From positions 1-6,000 of the forward strand of contig RGYP01000120.1 of the NCBI GenBank assembly GCA_010031985.1: DNA of 6,000 nt, given 5' to 3'. This stretch comes from Gammaproteobacteria bacterium (GTDB lineage: Bacteria > Pseudomonadota > Gammaproteobacteria > Steroidobacterales > Steroidobacteraceae). Of this stretch, positions 1-5,657 are shown in pieces (the stretch's first letter is position 1; each line of letters starts with the position of its first letter). Below the pieces are notes generated by a model that ran no database searches, was not told the origin of the DNA, and was given only the letters and a program-made list of their open reading frames with translations. Both the position numbers and the translations under genes were made by a program.

Positions 1-153
1 CAGATGCTCGGTGGCGGACGCGGCGGCATGGGGGGAGGCGAGGGTCGCTCCTCCGGTTCCAGTCGGGCCGCATCGGGTGGCGAGGCAAGCTTCGGCGAGC
101 CCGTTCGCAGCAGCACCGAAAAAGACGAGTTCGACGACGACATTCCCTTTTGA
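1..153 (+). CDS. ssb: Single-stranded DNA-binding protein SSB, C-terminal end (5' truncated by window)
   Basis: Only the last 50 codons are present, read in frame from base 1 to the TGA at 151-153. They encode a flexible Gly/Ser-rich linker (GGGRGGMGGGEGRSSGSS) followed by an acidic tip ending in DEFDDDIPF. The Gly-rich linker plus terminal D-D-D-I-P-F is the hallmark of bacterial SSB: the tip docks partner proteins of replication, recombination and repair, while the missing N-terminal OB fold binds ssDNA as a tetramer. The identification rests on the tail alone, but few other protein families end this way. The stop lies directly against the next gene, miaB, whose earliest possible start (TTG at 150) overlaps it by 4 bases, so ssb may be co-transcribed with the miaB operon. 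The start, OB fold and any promoter lie outside the window. Confidence 0.93.
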   Translation, partial: QMLGGGRGGMGGGEGRSSGSSRAASGGEASFGEPVRSSTEKDEFDDDIPF

Positions 154-185
154 GCGACTCGACCTTCACCGAGCGTTCCCGACTC

Positions 186-1550
186 ATGGACGAATCCCGA
201 ACCTCCACAACCGGCCGGTACTACATCAAAACCTACGGCTGCCAGATGAACGAGTACGACTCGTCCCGCATGGGCGATGTGCTCGAGGCCGCTGCGGGTT
301 TGCAGCCCACCGACAACCCGGCCGAGGCCGACGTACTGCTGGTCAACACCTGCTCGGTCCGCGAAAAGGCCGAGTCCAAGGTGTTTTCGTTGCTGGGTGA
401 GTGGAAGCAGATCAAAGATTTGCGACCCGGTGTCATCATCGGTGTCGGTGGCTGCGTTGCAAGCCAAGAGGGCGATCAACTCGTCAAGGCTGCGCCACAG
501 ATCGATCTGGTGTTCGGCCCGCAGACGGTGCACCGCCTGCCGCAGATGATCTCCGACCTGCGCGCCCATGGCCGCTCCGTCATCGACATCAGCTTTCCCG
601 AAATCGAGAAATTCGACCATCTGCCTGCGCCGCGCGCCGAGGGGGCGACGGCTTTCGTCTCCATCATGGAAGGTTGCAGCAAGTACTGCAGTTTCTGCGT
701 GGTGCCTTACACCCGTGGCGATGAAATCAGTCGTCCACTCGATTCGGTCGTCGCCGAAGTTGCGCAGCTCGCCGCGCAAGGCGTGCGCGAGATCACGCTG
801 CTCGGTCAGAACGTCAACGCCTATCGAGGCACCATGACCGATGGCGCTCTCGTTGACCTTGCGACCTTGTTGCATCACGTTGCTGCCATCGAGGGAGTCG
901 AACGCATCCGCTTCACCACCTCGCATCCACTCGAGTTCGACGACAGCCTCATCGAGGCCTACGCCAGCCTGCCGAAACTCGCCAATCATCTGCATCTTCC
1001 GGTGCAGTCGGGCTCGGATCGCGTGCTCGCACTCATGAAGCGCGGCTACACCGCGCTCGAGTTCAAGTCGCGCATTCGCAAGCTGCGCGGCGTGCGACCC
1101 GACATCTCCGTCACCTCCGATTTCATCGTCGGCTTTCCCGGCGAGACCGAGCGCGACTTCGAAGCCACGATGAGCTTGGTGCGCGACCTTCAAATTGACC
1201 AGTCGTTCAGCTTCCTCTACAGCCGCCGACCGGGCACGCCCGCCGCATCGTTGCCCGACGAGACGCCGCACGCGGAAAAACAGGAGCGGCTCGCGCGCTT
1301 GCAGGCTTTGCTCGAAGAAAACGCCCAGGCGCGCAGTCGCTCGCTGGTGGGCAGTGTGCAGCGCGTGCTGATCGAGCGACCCTCCCGCAAAGATCAAAGC
1401 GAACTGGCCGGACGTACCGAAGACAATCGCTGGGTCAATTTCCCGGGACCGGCCAAGCTGCTCGGTCACTTCGTCGACGTCGAAATCACCGAGGCGAAGG
1501 CTCATTCGCTGCGCGGTCGCATCGCTGCCGCCGAGGCTGTCCGTGGCTGA
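186..1550 (+). CDS. miaB: tRNA-2-methylthio-N6-dimethylallyladenosine synthase MiaB
   Basis: MiaB is a radical-SAM enzyme that adds a methylthio group to C2 of i6A37 in tRNAs reading UNN codons, giving ms2i6A and improving reading-frame maintenance. Numbered from the ATG at 186 (454 aa), the N-terminal methylthiotransferase domain opens with YIKTYGCQMNEYDS and holds cluster cysteines C19, C56 (NTCSVRE) and C89 (GGCVA). The radical-SAM motif is C164-x3-C168-x2-C171 (EGCSKYCSFCVVPYTRG). LPVQSGS and SDFIVGFPGET follow, and a TRAM RNA-binding domain occupies about residues 382-448. All six cysteines are present and the length is near normal (about 440-475 aa). Start choice is uncertain: an in-frame TTG at 150 overlaps the ssb stop (TTGA) and would add 12 residues, but has no visible Shine-Dalgarno; the ATG already gives a full domain. 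The 3' end overlaps phoH by 8 bases, indicating coupling. Confidence 0.95.
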   Translation: MDESRTSTTGRYYIKTYGCQMNEYDSSRMGDVLEAAAGLQPTDNPAEADVLLVNTCSVREKAESKVFSLLGEWKQIKDLRPGVIIGVGGCVASQEGDQLVKAAPQIDLVFGPQTVHRLPQMISDLRAHGRSVIDISFPEIEKFDHLPAPRAEGATAFVSIMEGCSKYCSFCVVPYTRGDEISRPLDSVVAEVAQLAAQGVREITLLGQNVNAYRGTMTDGALVDLATLLHHVAAIEGVERIRFTTSHPLEFDDSLIEAYASLPKLANHLHLPVQSGSDRVLALMKRGYTALEFKSRIRKLRGVRPDISVTSDFIVGFPGETERDFEATMSLVRDLQIDQSFSFLYSRRPGTPAASLPDETPHAEKQERLARLQALLEENAQARSRSLVGSVQRVLIERPSRKDQSELAGRTEDNRWVNFPGPAKLLGHFVDVEITEAKAHSLRGRIAAAEAVRG

Positions 1551-2613
1551 CTCTCCTGCTTTGGCGCTGCGCGAGTTTTCCCTCGAGCCCTCCGACAACG
1601 AACGGCTCGCCAATCTTTGCGGCCCGCTGGACGAAAATCTGCGACTCGTCGAATCGAGGCTGGGTGTCGAGGTGCGACGTCGCGGCAGCAGTTTCCGCGT
1701 TCAGGGCGATAAAGCGATCGCTGCCGAGGCGTTGCTGCGAGAACTCTTCCGTATCACCCGCACCGAGGACATCACTCCCGAGACCGTGCATCTCGCACTG
1801 CGCGATCACGATACCGATCAAACGCAGCGCAGCCGTTCGCCCGCAGAGTCCGCCGCCACGCCTCAAGGCGCCGGCGTCGAGTCCGCCGCCGCGATCAAAG
1901 ACACCGAGGTCGTGGGCGATGTGGCGGGCGATGCGGACGACGCCGAGACGGGTCTGCGCACCCTGCGCGGCACGATCCGCGCGCGCGGAGCCAATCAGCG
2001 CGAATATCTGCGGCGCATTAGGCGGAACGATCTCACTTTCGGCGTCGGACCGGCCGGCACCGGCAAGACCTATCTCGCCGTGGCCTGCGCCGTCGAGGCG
2101 CTGCAAGCCGACCGGGTGCGACGCATCGTGCTCGTGCGCCCCGCCGTCGAGGCCGGCGAGCGGCTAGGGTTTTTGCCTGGCGACCTCACCCAGAAGGTCG
2201 ATCCCTACTTGCGGCCCATGTACGACGCCCTCTACGAAATGATGGGTTTCGATCGGGTCGCCAAACTCATCGAGCGCAACGTGATCGAAGTCGCGCCGCT
2301 TGCTTTCATGCGCGGCCGTTCCCTCAATGATTCCTTCATCATCCTCGACGAGGCGCAGAACACCACCGTCGAGCAAATGAAAATGTTCCTCACGCGCATC
2401 GGCTTCGGCTCACGGGCGGTGGTGACGGGCGATGTCACGCAGACCGACCTGCCGGTCGGCAAGCTCTCGGGACTGCGGCACGTACTCGAGGTGTTGCGGA
2501 GCGTTCAGGGCGTAGGCTTTCAATTCTTTGAAGCGCGCGACGTGGTACGTCACCCGCTGGTGCAACGCATCGTGCAGGCCTACGAAGCGCTCGACGGGGC
2601 CGGCAGTTCGTGA
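1543..2613 (+). CDS. ybeZ: PhoH family protein (YbeZ type), predicted P-loop NTPase
   Basis: 356 aa, starting with GTG at 1543, which overlaps the end of miaB by 8 bases; GAGG at 1533-1536, six bases upstream, supports this start. The N-terminal part (about residues 10-88, EFSLEPSDNERLANLCGP onward) is the RNA-binding-like domain typical of YbeZ proteins. The C-terminal PhoH domain is a helicase-like ATPase: Walker A G169-P-A-G-T-G-K175-T176, the family stretch RPAVEAGERLGFLPGDL, Walker B I-I-L-D269-E270-A-Q-N, and a TGDVTQTDLP motif near 295-304. YbeZ works with the RNase YbeY encoded next to it; ATPase and RNA-linked activity are known for the family, but its exact cellular role is still poorly defined. 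The linker at about 89-140 is acidic and Ala-rich and seems longer than in E. coli YbeZ. The next gene begins within its stop codon (GTGA). Older annotations call it a phosphate-starvation protein, a name carried over from the distinct E. coli phoH. Confidence 0.95.
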   Translation: MADSPALALREFSLEPSDNERLANLCGPLDENLRLVESRLGVEVRRRGSSFRVQGDKAIAAEALLRELFRITRTEDITPETVHLALRDHDTDQTQRSRSPAESAATPQGAGVESAAAIKDTEVVGDVAGDADDAETGLRTLRGTIRARGANQREYLRRIRRNDLTFGVGPAGTGKTYLAVACAVEALQADRVRRIVLVRPAVEAGERLGFLPGDLTQKVDPYLRPMYDALYEMMGFDRVAKLIERNVIEVAPLAFMRGRSLNDSFIILDEAQNTTVEQMKMFLTRIGFGSRAVVTGDVTQTDLPVGKLSGLRHVLEVLRSVQGVGFQFFEARDVVRHPLVQRIVQAYEALDGAGSS

Positions 2614-3122
2614 CGCGTGGCAGGGCCAAACTCGTCGTCGAGGTGCGCAGCAGCGTGCGTCGTGGCGTGCCGGGCACAGTGCGTATCGGGCGCTGGGTGC
2701 GAGAGGCCGTGGGTGCAAAGGGAAACGGCGCGGAGCTCGCGGTACGCATCGTCGGCGTTGCCGAGGGCCGAAGGCTCAATTTGCTCTGGCGCGGTCGCGA
2801 TTATCCCACCAACGTGCTGTCGTTTCCGGCGCCTGCTGATGCGGCGGACGGCAAGGCGCGCCGCTCTTTGGGCGACATCGTGGTGTGTGCGCCGGTCGTG
2901 GTGCGCGAGGCGAAGCAACAGCACAAACGAGTCGATGACCACTGGGCGCACCTGCTCGTCCACGGCGCCTTGCATCTGCTCGGCCACGACCACGAGCGCG
3001 AGTCGGATGCCACGCGCATGGAGCGTCGCGAGCGCCTGATCCTCGCGCGTTTCGGCATCGCCGATCCTTATCGTATTTCCTCAGCCGTTTCGGAGCGAGC
3101 AGCCGTGTCGGAGCGACGATGA
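2610..3122 (+). CDS. ybeY: Endoribonuclease YbeY (rRNA maturation factor)
   Basis: 170 aa. YbeY is a zinc-dependent single-strand RNase needed for 16S rRNA 3'-end maturation and late 70S quality control. The metal site is intact: H118-G-A-L-H122-L-L-G-H-D-H128, matching the family H-x3-H-x5-H signature. Other family segments are WRGRDYPTNVLSFPAP (about 62-77), SLGDIVVCAPVV (about 88-99) and HWAHLLVHG leading into the metal site. The GTG start at 2610 shares bases with the phoH stop (GTGA). Only a weak G-run (2596-2599) precedes it, so translation probably depends on coupling to phoH. The protein is somewhat longer than E. coli YbeY (about 155 aa): after the usual end near ADPY, about 18 extra residues contain a duplicated AVSER unit encoded by an 18-bp tandem repeat. 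That tail is probably not part of the fold. Confidence 0.96.
   Translation: MTRGRAKLVVEVRSSVRRGVPGTVRIGRWVREAVGAKGNGAELAVRIVGVAEGRRLNLLWRGRDYPTNVLSFPAPADAADGKARRSLGDIVVCAPVVVREAKQQHKRVDDHWAHLLVHGALHLLGHDHERESDATRMERRERLILARFGIADPYRISSAVSERAAVSERR
3083..3118 (+). repeat. 18-bp tandem direct repeat at the ybeY/corC junction
   Basis: Two adjacent copies: agccgtttcggagcgagc (3083-3100) and agccgtgtcggagcgacg (3101-3118). The first 16 bases differ at a single site (t/g), and the two final bases differ. It is in frame with ybeY and encodes AVSERA then AVSERR at the protein's C-terminus. The second copy ends immediately before the corC ATG and places GGAG at 3110-3113, five bases from that start, so the repeat unit also carries the corC ribosome-binding site. 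It was probably made by slippage duplication. Confidence 0.85.
3110..3113 (+). promoter_or_regulatory. Shine-Dalgarno for corC
   Basis: GGAG ends five bases before the ATG at 3119 and supports that start over the in-frame ATG at 3143. It lies inside the coding end of ybeY and inside the second copy of the tandem repeat. Confidence 0.6.
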
Positions 3123-3985
3123 CCAACCCGCGATACAGTTCCATGAGCTGGATACGCAAGCTCGGGCGTGCGCTCTCCGGCGAGGCCGAAGATCGCGAAG
3201 ATCTTGCGCAGCTCATGCGTCAGGCGCTCGAGCGCGGGGTGATCGACGCCGACGCCCTGCAGATGCTCGAAGGCGTGCTCGGCGTGTCCGACCTGCAGGT
3301 GCGCGACATCATGATTCCGCGTGCGCAAATGGTCGCCGTGCGCCGTGACGATCCACCGGAAAAACTGCTGCCGGTCATCGTCGAGTCCGGGCACTCGCGT
3401 TTTCCGGTGATCGATGACGATCGCGACGATGTGGTCGGTATCCTGCTCGCCAAAGATGTATTGCGCCTGTACGCCTCGGGGCGTGAAGACGACTTCGACA
3501 TCCGCGAGTGCATGCGATCGGCCGTCGTGGTGCCAGAGTCGAAGCGTGTCAACGTGTTGCTCAAAGAATTCCGTCGAAATCGAAACCACATGGCCATCGT
3601 GGTCGACGAATACGGCGGCGTGTCAGGGCTGGTCACCATCGAAGACGCGATCGAGCAGATCGTCGGCGAAATCGACGACGAGTTCGACGTCGAGGACGAC
3701 AGCAACATCCGCAAGGAAGCCGAGCGTCAGTTCGTGGTGCGTGGCGGGACGCCGATCGCCGAGTTCAACGAATACTTCGGCACGGCGTTGTCGGATGCCG
3801 AATTCGACACCGTTGCCGGTCTCGTGATGCAGCAACTCGGGCATTTGCCGCGTCGCGGCGAGACCGTGATCATCGAGGGCATCGAGATGCGCGTGCTGCG
3901 TGCCGATCGCCGCCGGGTCGACGCGCTCAAGGTCATTCCGCCGCAAGACGTACTTCCCATCGAAGATCGCGGGAGCAACGACTGA
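3119..3985 (+). CDS. corC: CorC/YbeX: HlyC/CorC family CBS-domain protein
   Basis: 288 aa, ATG start overlapping the ybeY stop (ATGA), with GGAG five bases upstream. Order of parts: a short N-terminal region (WIRKLGRALSGEAEDREDLAQLM); a linker into CBS domain 1 starting at VRDIMIPRAQM (61-71) with SGHSRFPVIDDD at 90-101; CBS domain 2 from about 130 to 188, with VVVPESKRVN, HMAIVVDEYGGVSGLVTIEDAIEQIVGEI; then the CorC_HlyC transporter-associated domain (about 203-275, with FDTVAGLVMQQLGHLPRRGE). There is no DUF21 membrane domain, as expected for the short, soluble YbeX form. Its older assignment to magnesium/cobalt efflux with CorA is debated; its constant place beside ybeZ-ybeY also suggests a link to ribosome metabolism. 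The family call is firm, the function is not. Its stop TGA at 3983-3985 overlaps a likely CTG start of lnt. Confidence 0.95.
   Translation: MTNPRYSSMSWIRKLGRALSGEAEDREDLAQLMRQALERGVIDADALQMLEGVLGVSDLQVRDIMIPRAQMVAVRRDDPPEKLLPVIVESGHSRFPVIDDDRDDVVGILLAKDVLRLYASGREDDFDIRECMRSAVVVPESKRVNVLLKEFRRNRNHMAIVVDEYGGVSGLVTIEDAIEQIVGEIDDEFDVEDDSNIRKEAERQFVVRGGTPIAEFNEYFGTALSDAEFDTVAGLVMQQLGHLPRRGETVIIEGIEMRVLRADRRRVDALKVIPPQDVLPIEDRGSND
3971..3984 (+). promoter_or_regulatory. Shine-Dalgarno and probable CTG start of lnt
   Basis: GGGAG at 3971-3975 is one of the strongest Shine-Dalgarno matches in the window and sits six bases before CTG at 3982-3984. CTG overlaps the corC stop as CTGA, the same arrangement as GTGA and ATGA at the two preceding junctions. 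No ATG, GTG or TTG occurs in the lnt frame from 3901 to 4059, so nothing else nearby uses this site. Confidence 0.5.
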
Positions 3986-5619
3986 GCGCCGACGCGGCGT
4001 TCGTCCGGCTGCTCCGAGCCGCTCTGGATGGCAGCGGCGCGGCCGTACAGGTACACCTCGTGGCCTTGCTTGCCGGTGCAGCCCTGTCACTCGCATTCGC
4101 GCCGTTCAATCTTTGGCCATTGGCCATCGTCGCGCCCGCCGTGCTGTTTTCGTTGTGGGGCAGCGCCGCGCCGACGCGGGGCGATTCGCCCGCTCAGCCG
4201 GCGTCGTCTGTCAGGGCGGCATCGCCCGGCAGAGCCGCGTCGCTGGGTTTTGCTTTCGGCTGTGGCACTTTCGCAGCCGGCACTTATTGGCTTTACGTCA
4301 GCATCCACGGCTTCGGCAAGGCACCGCTGTGGCTCGCCTTGGCGTTGATGCTCGGTCTGGTGGCCCTGATGGCCTGCTATTCGGCGTTGCTCGGATATGT
4401 GGCAGCACGCTTTTTTCCGCAGCAGGGTGCGGTCCGTTGGCTGATCGCGTTGCCGGCAGGATGGGTGCTGCTCGAATGGGTGCGGGGTTGGTTCTTGTCC
4501 GGCTTCGGTTGGCTGTCGCTGGGCTATTCGCAGACGGGCACCTGGCTTGCGGGCTGGGCGCCGCTCGGTGGTGTCTACACGATATCTTTGATCTTGGTAG
4601 TGATGGCCGGTGCTCTGGCATTTTGGTGGACCGAATGCGAGTCGAAAGCGGCAGATGCGAGCACGGTAGCCAGTAAAAATTCTCTTGTCGGATCGGTGAT
4701 TGCGTTGTTGTTGCTGCCGTGGTTGGCAGGTCTGGCACTAGGGCGTATCGAGTGGACGCGCGCTAGCGGCGCGCCGGTGGGCGTCGCCATCGTCCAGGGA
4801 GCCATTCCGCAGGATCAAAAATGGCTGGCGGAAAATCGCGACAATAGCCTGCGCAGGTATCGTGATCTCACGCTGTCGGCGCTCGGCACGCCGCTCATCG
4901 TTTGGCCCGAGGCCGCTGCGCCGGAGCTGGCCAATAACATCGTGCCCTATCTCGGTGATCTCGCACGTGCCGCCGAGGCGTCGGGCTCGAGTCTTCTGCT
5001 CGGGTTGATCCGTGCGGAGCCTGCCGAGAGCGGCGATCGTCCGCGGTACTTCAATTCGATCCTCGCTTTCGAGAAAGAAATCACGTGGTACGACAAGCAC
5101 CATCTCGTGCCTTTCGGCGAGTTTTTTCCGGTACCCGAGGCGGTACGGCGCTGGATGCGGCTCATGAACCTGCCGTATTCCGACTTCTCGCGTGGCGCAG
5201 CGATGCAGCCGCCGCTGCAAGTCGGCGGGCTCGCGCTGTCGGCGAGCATCTGCTACGAGGACGCTTACGCCAGTTCGCAAATCGCCTCGGTGCGATCGTC
5301 GACGGTACTCGTCAACGTCACCAACGACGCTTGGTTTGGGCGTTCGACGGCGCGGCATCAGCATTTGCAGATTTCGCAGATGCGGGCGATCGAGGCGCAG
5401 CGCTATCTGGTACGCGCCGCCAATGACGGCATTTCGGCGGTGATCGGCCCGCGTGGCGACTTTGTTGCACGCGCGCCCGAGTTCCAGCAGGCGGTGCTGC
5501 GCTCCGCCATCGTGCCGCGCACCGGGGCTTCGCCCTATCTGCGCTTCGGCAACGTGCCGCTACTGATTTTGCTGGTGATCGCGCTGTCGGCCGCAGTTCT
5601 GCGGCGAGTGCGACCTTGA
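3982..5619 (+). CDS. lnt: Apolipoprotein N-acyltransferase Lnt
   Basis: Lnt is the inner-membrane enzyme that N-acylates the lipid-modified cysteine of apolipoproteins with an acyl chain from phospholipid, the last step after Lgt and LspA. Numbered from CTG 3982 (545 aa), the N-terminal half is a set of hydrophobic segments (about 25-58, 88-108, 115-142, 152-170, 194-216, 236-254), with family motifs LAFAPFNLWPLA, WLYVSIHGFG and GWLSLGYSQTG. The nitrilase-like periplasmic domain has the full catalytic triad: E310 (VWPEAAAPE), K372 (DKHHLVPFGEF, with E380) and C424 (ASICYED), followed by NVTNDAWFG. A final membrane helix (VPLLILLVIALSAAVL) ends before RRVRP. The start is unsettled: CTG 3982 has a good Shine-Dalgarno and overlaps corC; GTG 4060 (519 aa, closer to the roughly 512 aa of E. 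coli Lnt) has only a partial AGG. The reading frame stays open further upstream to 3508, but that part is a shadow of corC. A Pro/Ser/Arg-rich insertion lies at about 61-87. Confidence 0.95.
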   Translation: MSADAAFVRLLRAALDGSGAAVQVHLVALLAGAALSLAFAPFNLWPLAIVAPAVLFSLWGSAAPTRGDSPAQPASSVRAASPGRAASLGFAFGCGTFAAGTYWLYVSIHGFGKAPLWLALALMLGLVALMACYSALLGYVAARFFPQQGAVRWLIALPAGWVLLEWVRGWFLSGFGWLSLGYSQTGTWLAGWAPLGGVYTISLILVVMAGALAFWWTECESKAADASTVASKNSLVGSVIALLLLPWLAGLALGRIEWTRASGAPVGVAIVQGAIPQDQKWLAENRDNSLRRYRDLTLSALGTPLIVWPEAAAPELANNIVPYLGDLARAAEASGSSLLLGLIRAEPAESGDRPRYFNSILAFEKEITWYDKHHLVPFGEFFPVPEAVRRWMRLMNLPYSDFSRGAAMQPPLQVGGLALSASICYEDAYASSQIASVRSSTVLVNVTNDAWFGRSTARHQHLQISQMRAIEAQRYLVRAANDGISAVIGPRGDFVARAPEFQQAVLRSAIVPRTGASPYLRFGNVPLLILLVIALSAAVLRRVRP

Positions 5620-5644
5620 ACTTTCCCTGCCTCGCGCTGTCTAG
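5618..5644 (+). promoter_or_regulatory. Possible sigma-E (RpoE/AlgU)-type promoter
   Basis: GAACTT (5618-5623) matches the classical sigma-E -35 element exactly. After exactly 16 bases comes TCTAG (5640-5644), a partial match to the -10 element TCTGA/TCTAA. The following gene is an HtrA/DegP-type protease, and degP is a classic sigma-E target. Against it: the -10 is imperfect, and transcription would begin about 5650, removing the AGGAG ribosome-binding site at 5643-5647 from this transcript. The gap is too short to hold a more conventional arrangement, so this is a candidate only. Confidence 0.3.
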
Positions 5645-5647
5645 GAG
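5643..5647 (+). promoter_or_regulatory. Shine-Dalgarno of the HtrA-type protease gene
   Basis: AGGAG lies in the 38-bp gap after lnt, ten bases before the ATG at 5658. An in-frame GTG at 5652 would leave only four bases, and the in-frame ATG at 5676 would leave 28, so ATG 5658 is the best-placed start for read-through transcripts. Confidence 0.6.
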
Positions 5648-5657
5648 TTCCGTGTCC

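Noticed and set aside
11..400. Open frame of 129 codons from 11 spanning the ssb end and miaB start
   Set aside because: It is out of frame with both genes; the ssb frame gives the diagnostic DDDIPF tail and the miaB frame gives conserved cysteine motifs.
1486..2106. Reverse-strand open frame of 206 codons across the miaB end and phoH start
   Set aside because: It is antisense to two well-supported genes, has no recognisable motifs, and is expected from high-GC codon bias.
3508..3981. Upstream extension of the lnt reading frame back to an ATG at 3508
   Set aside because: It lies wholly within corC, and its translation is Arg/Ala/His-rich, typical of an out-of-frame shadow in high-GC DNA. 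Lnt homology begins only near 4050.
4738..5364. Reverse-strand open frame of 208 codons inside lnt
   Set aside because: It is opposite the conserved catalytic domain of Lnt and Arg-rich with no family features, so it is a shadow.
5616..5644. A sigma-70 promoter, TTGAAC with a downstream TCTAGG
   Set aside because: Both hexamers are poor matches to TTGACA and TATAAT; the sigma-E reading of the same bases fits better, though still weakly.
5620..5657. A terminator between lnt and the protease gene
   Set aside because: No stable inverted repeat followed by a T-run is visible in the 38-bp gap.
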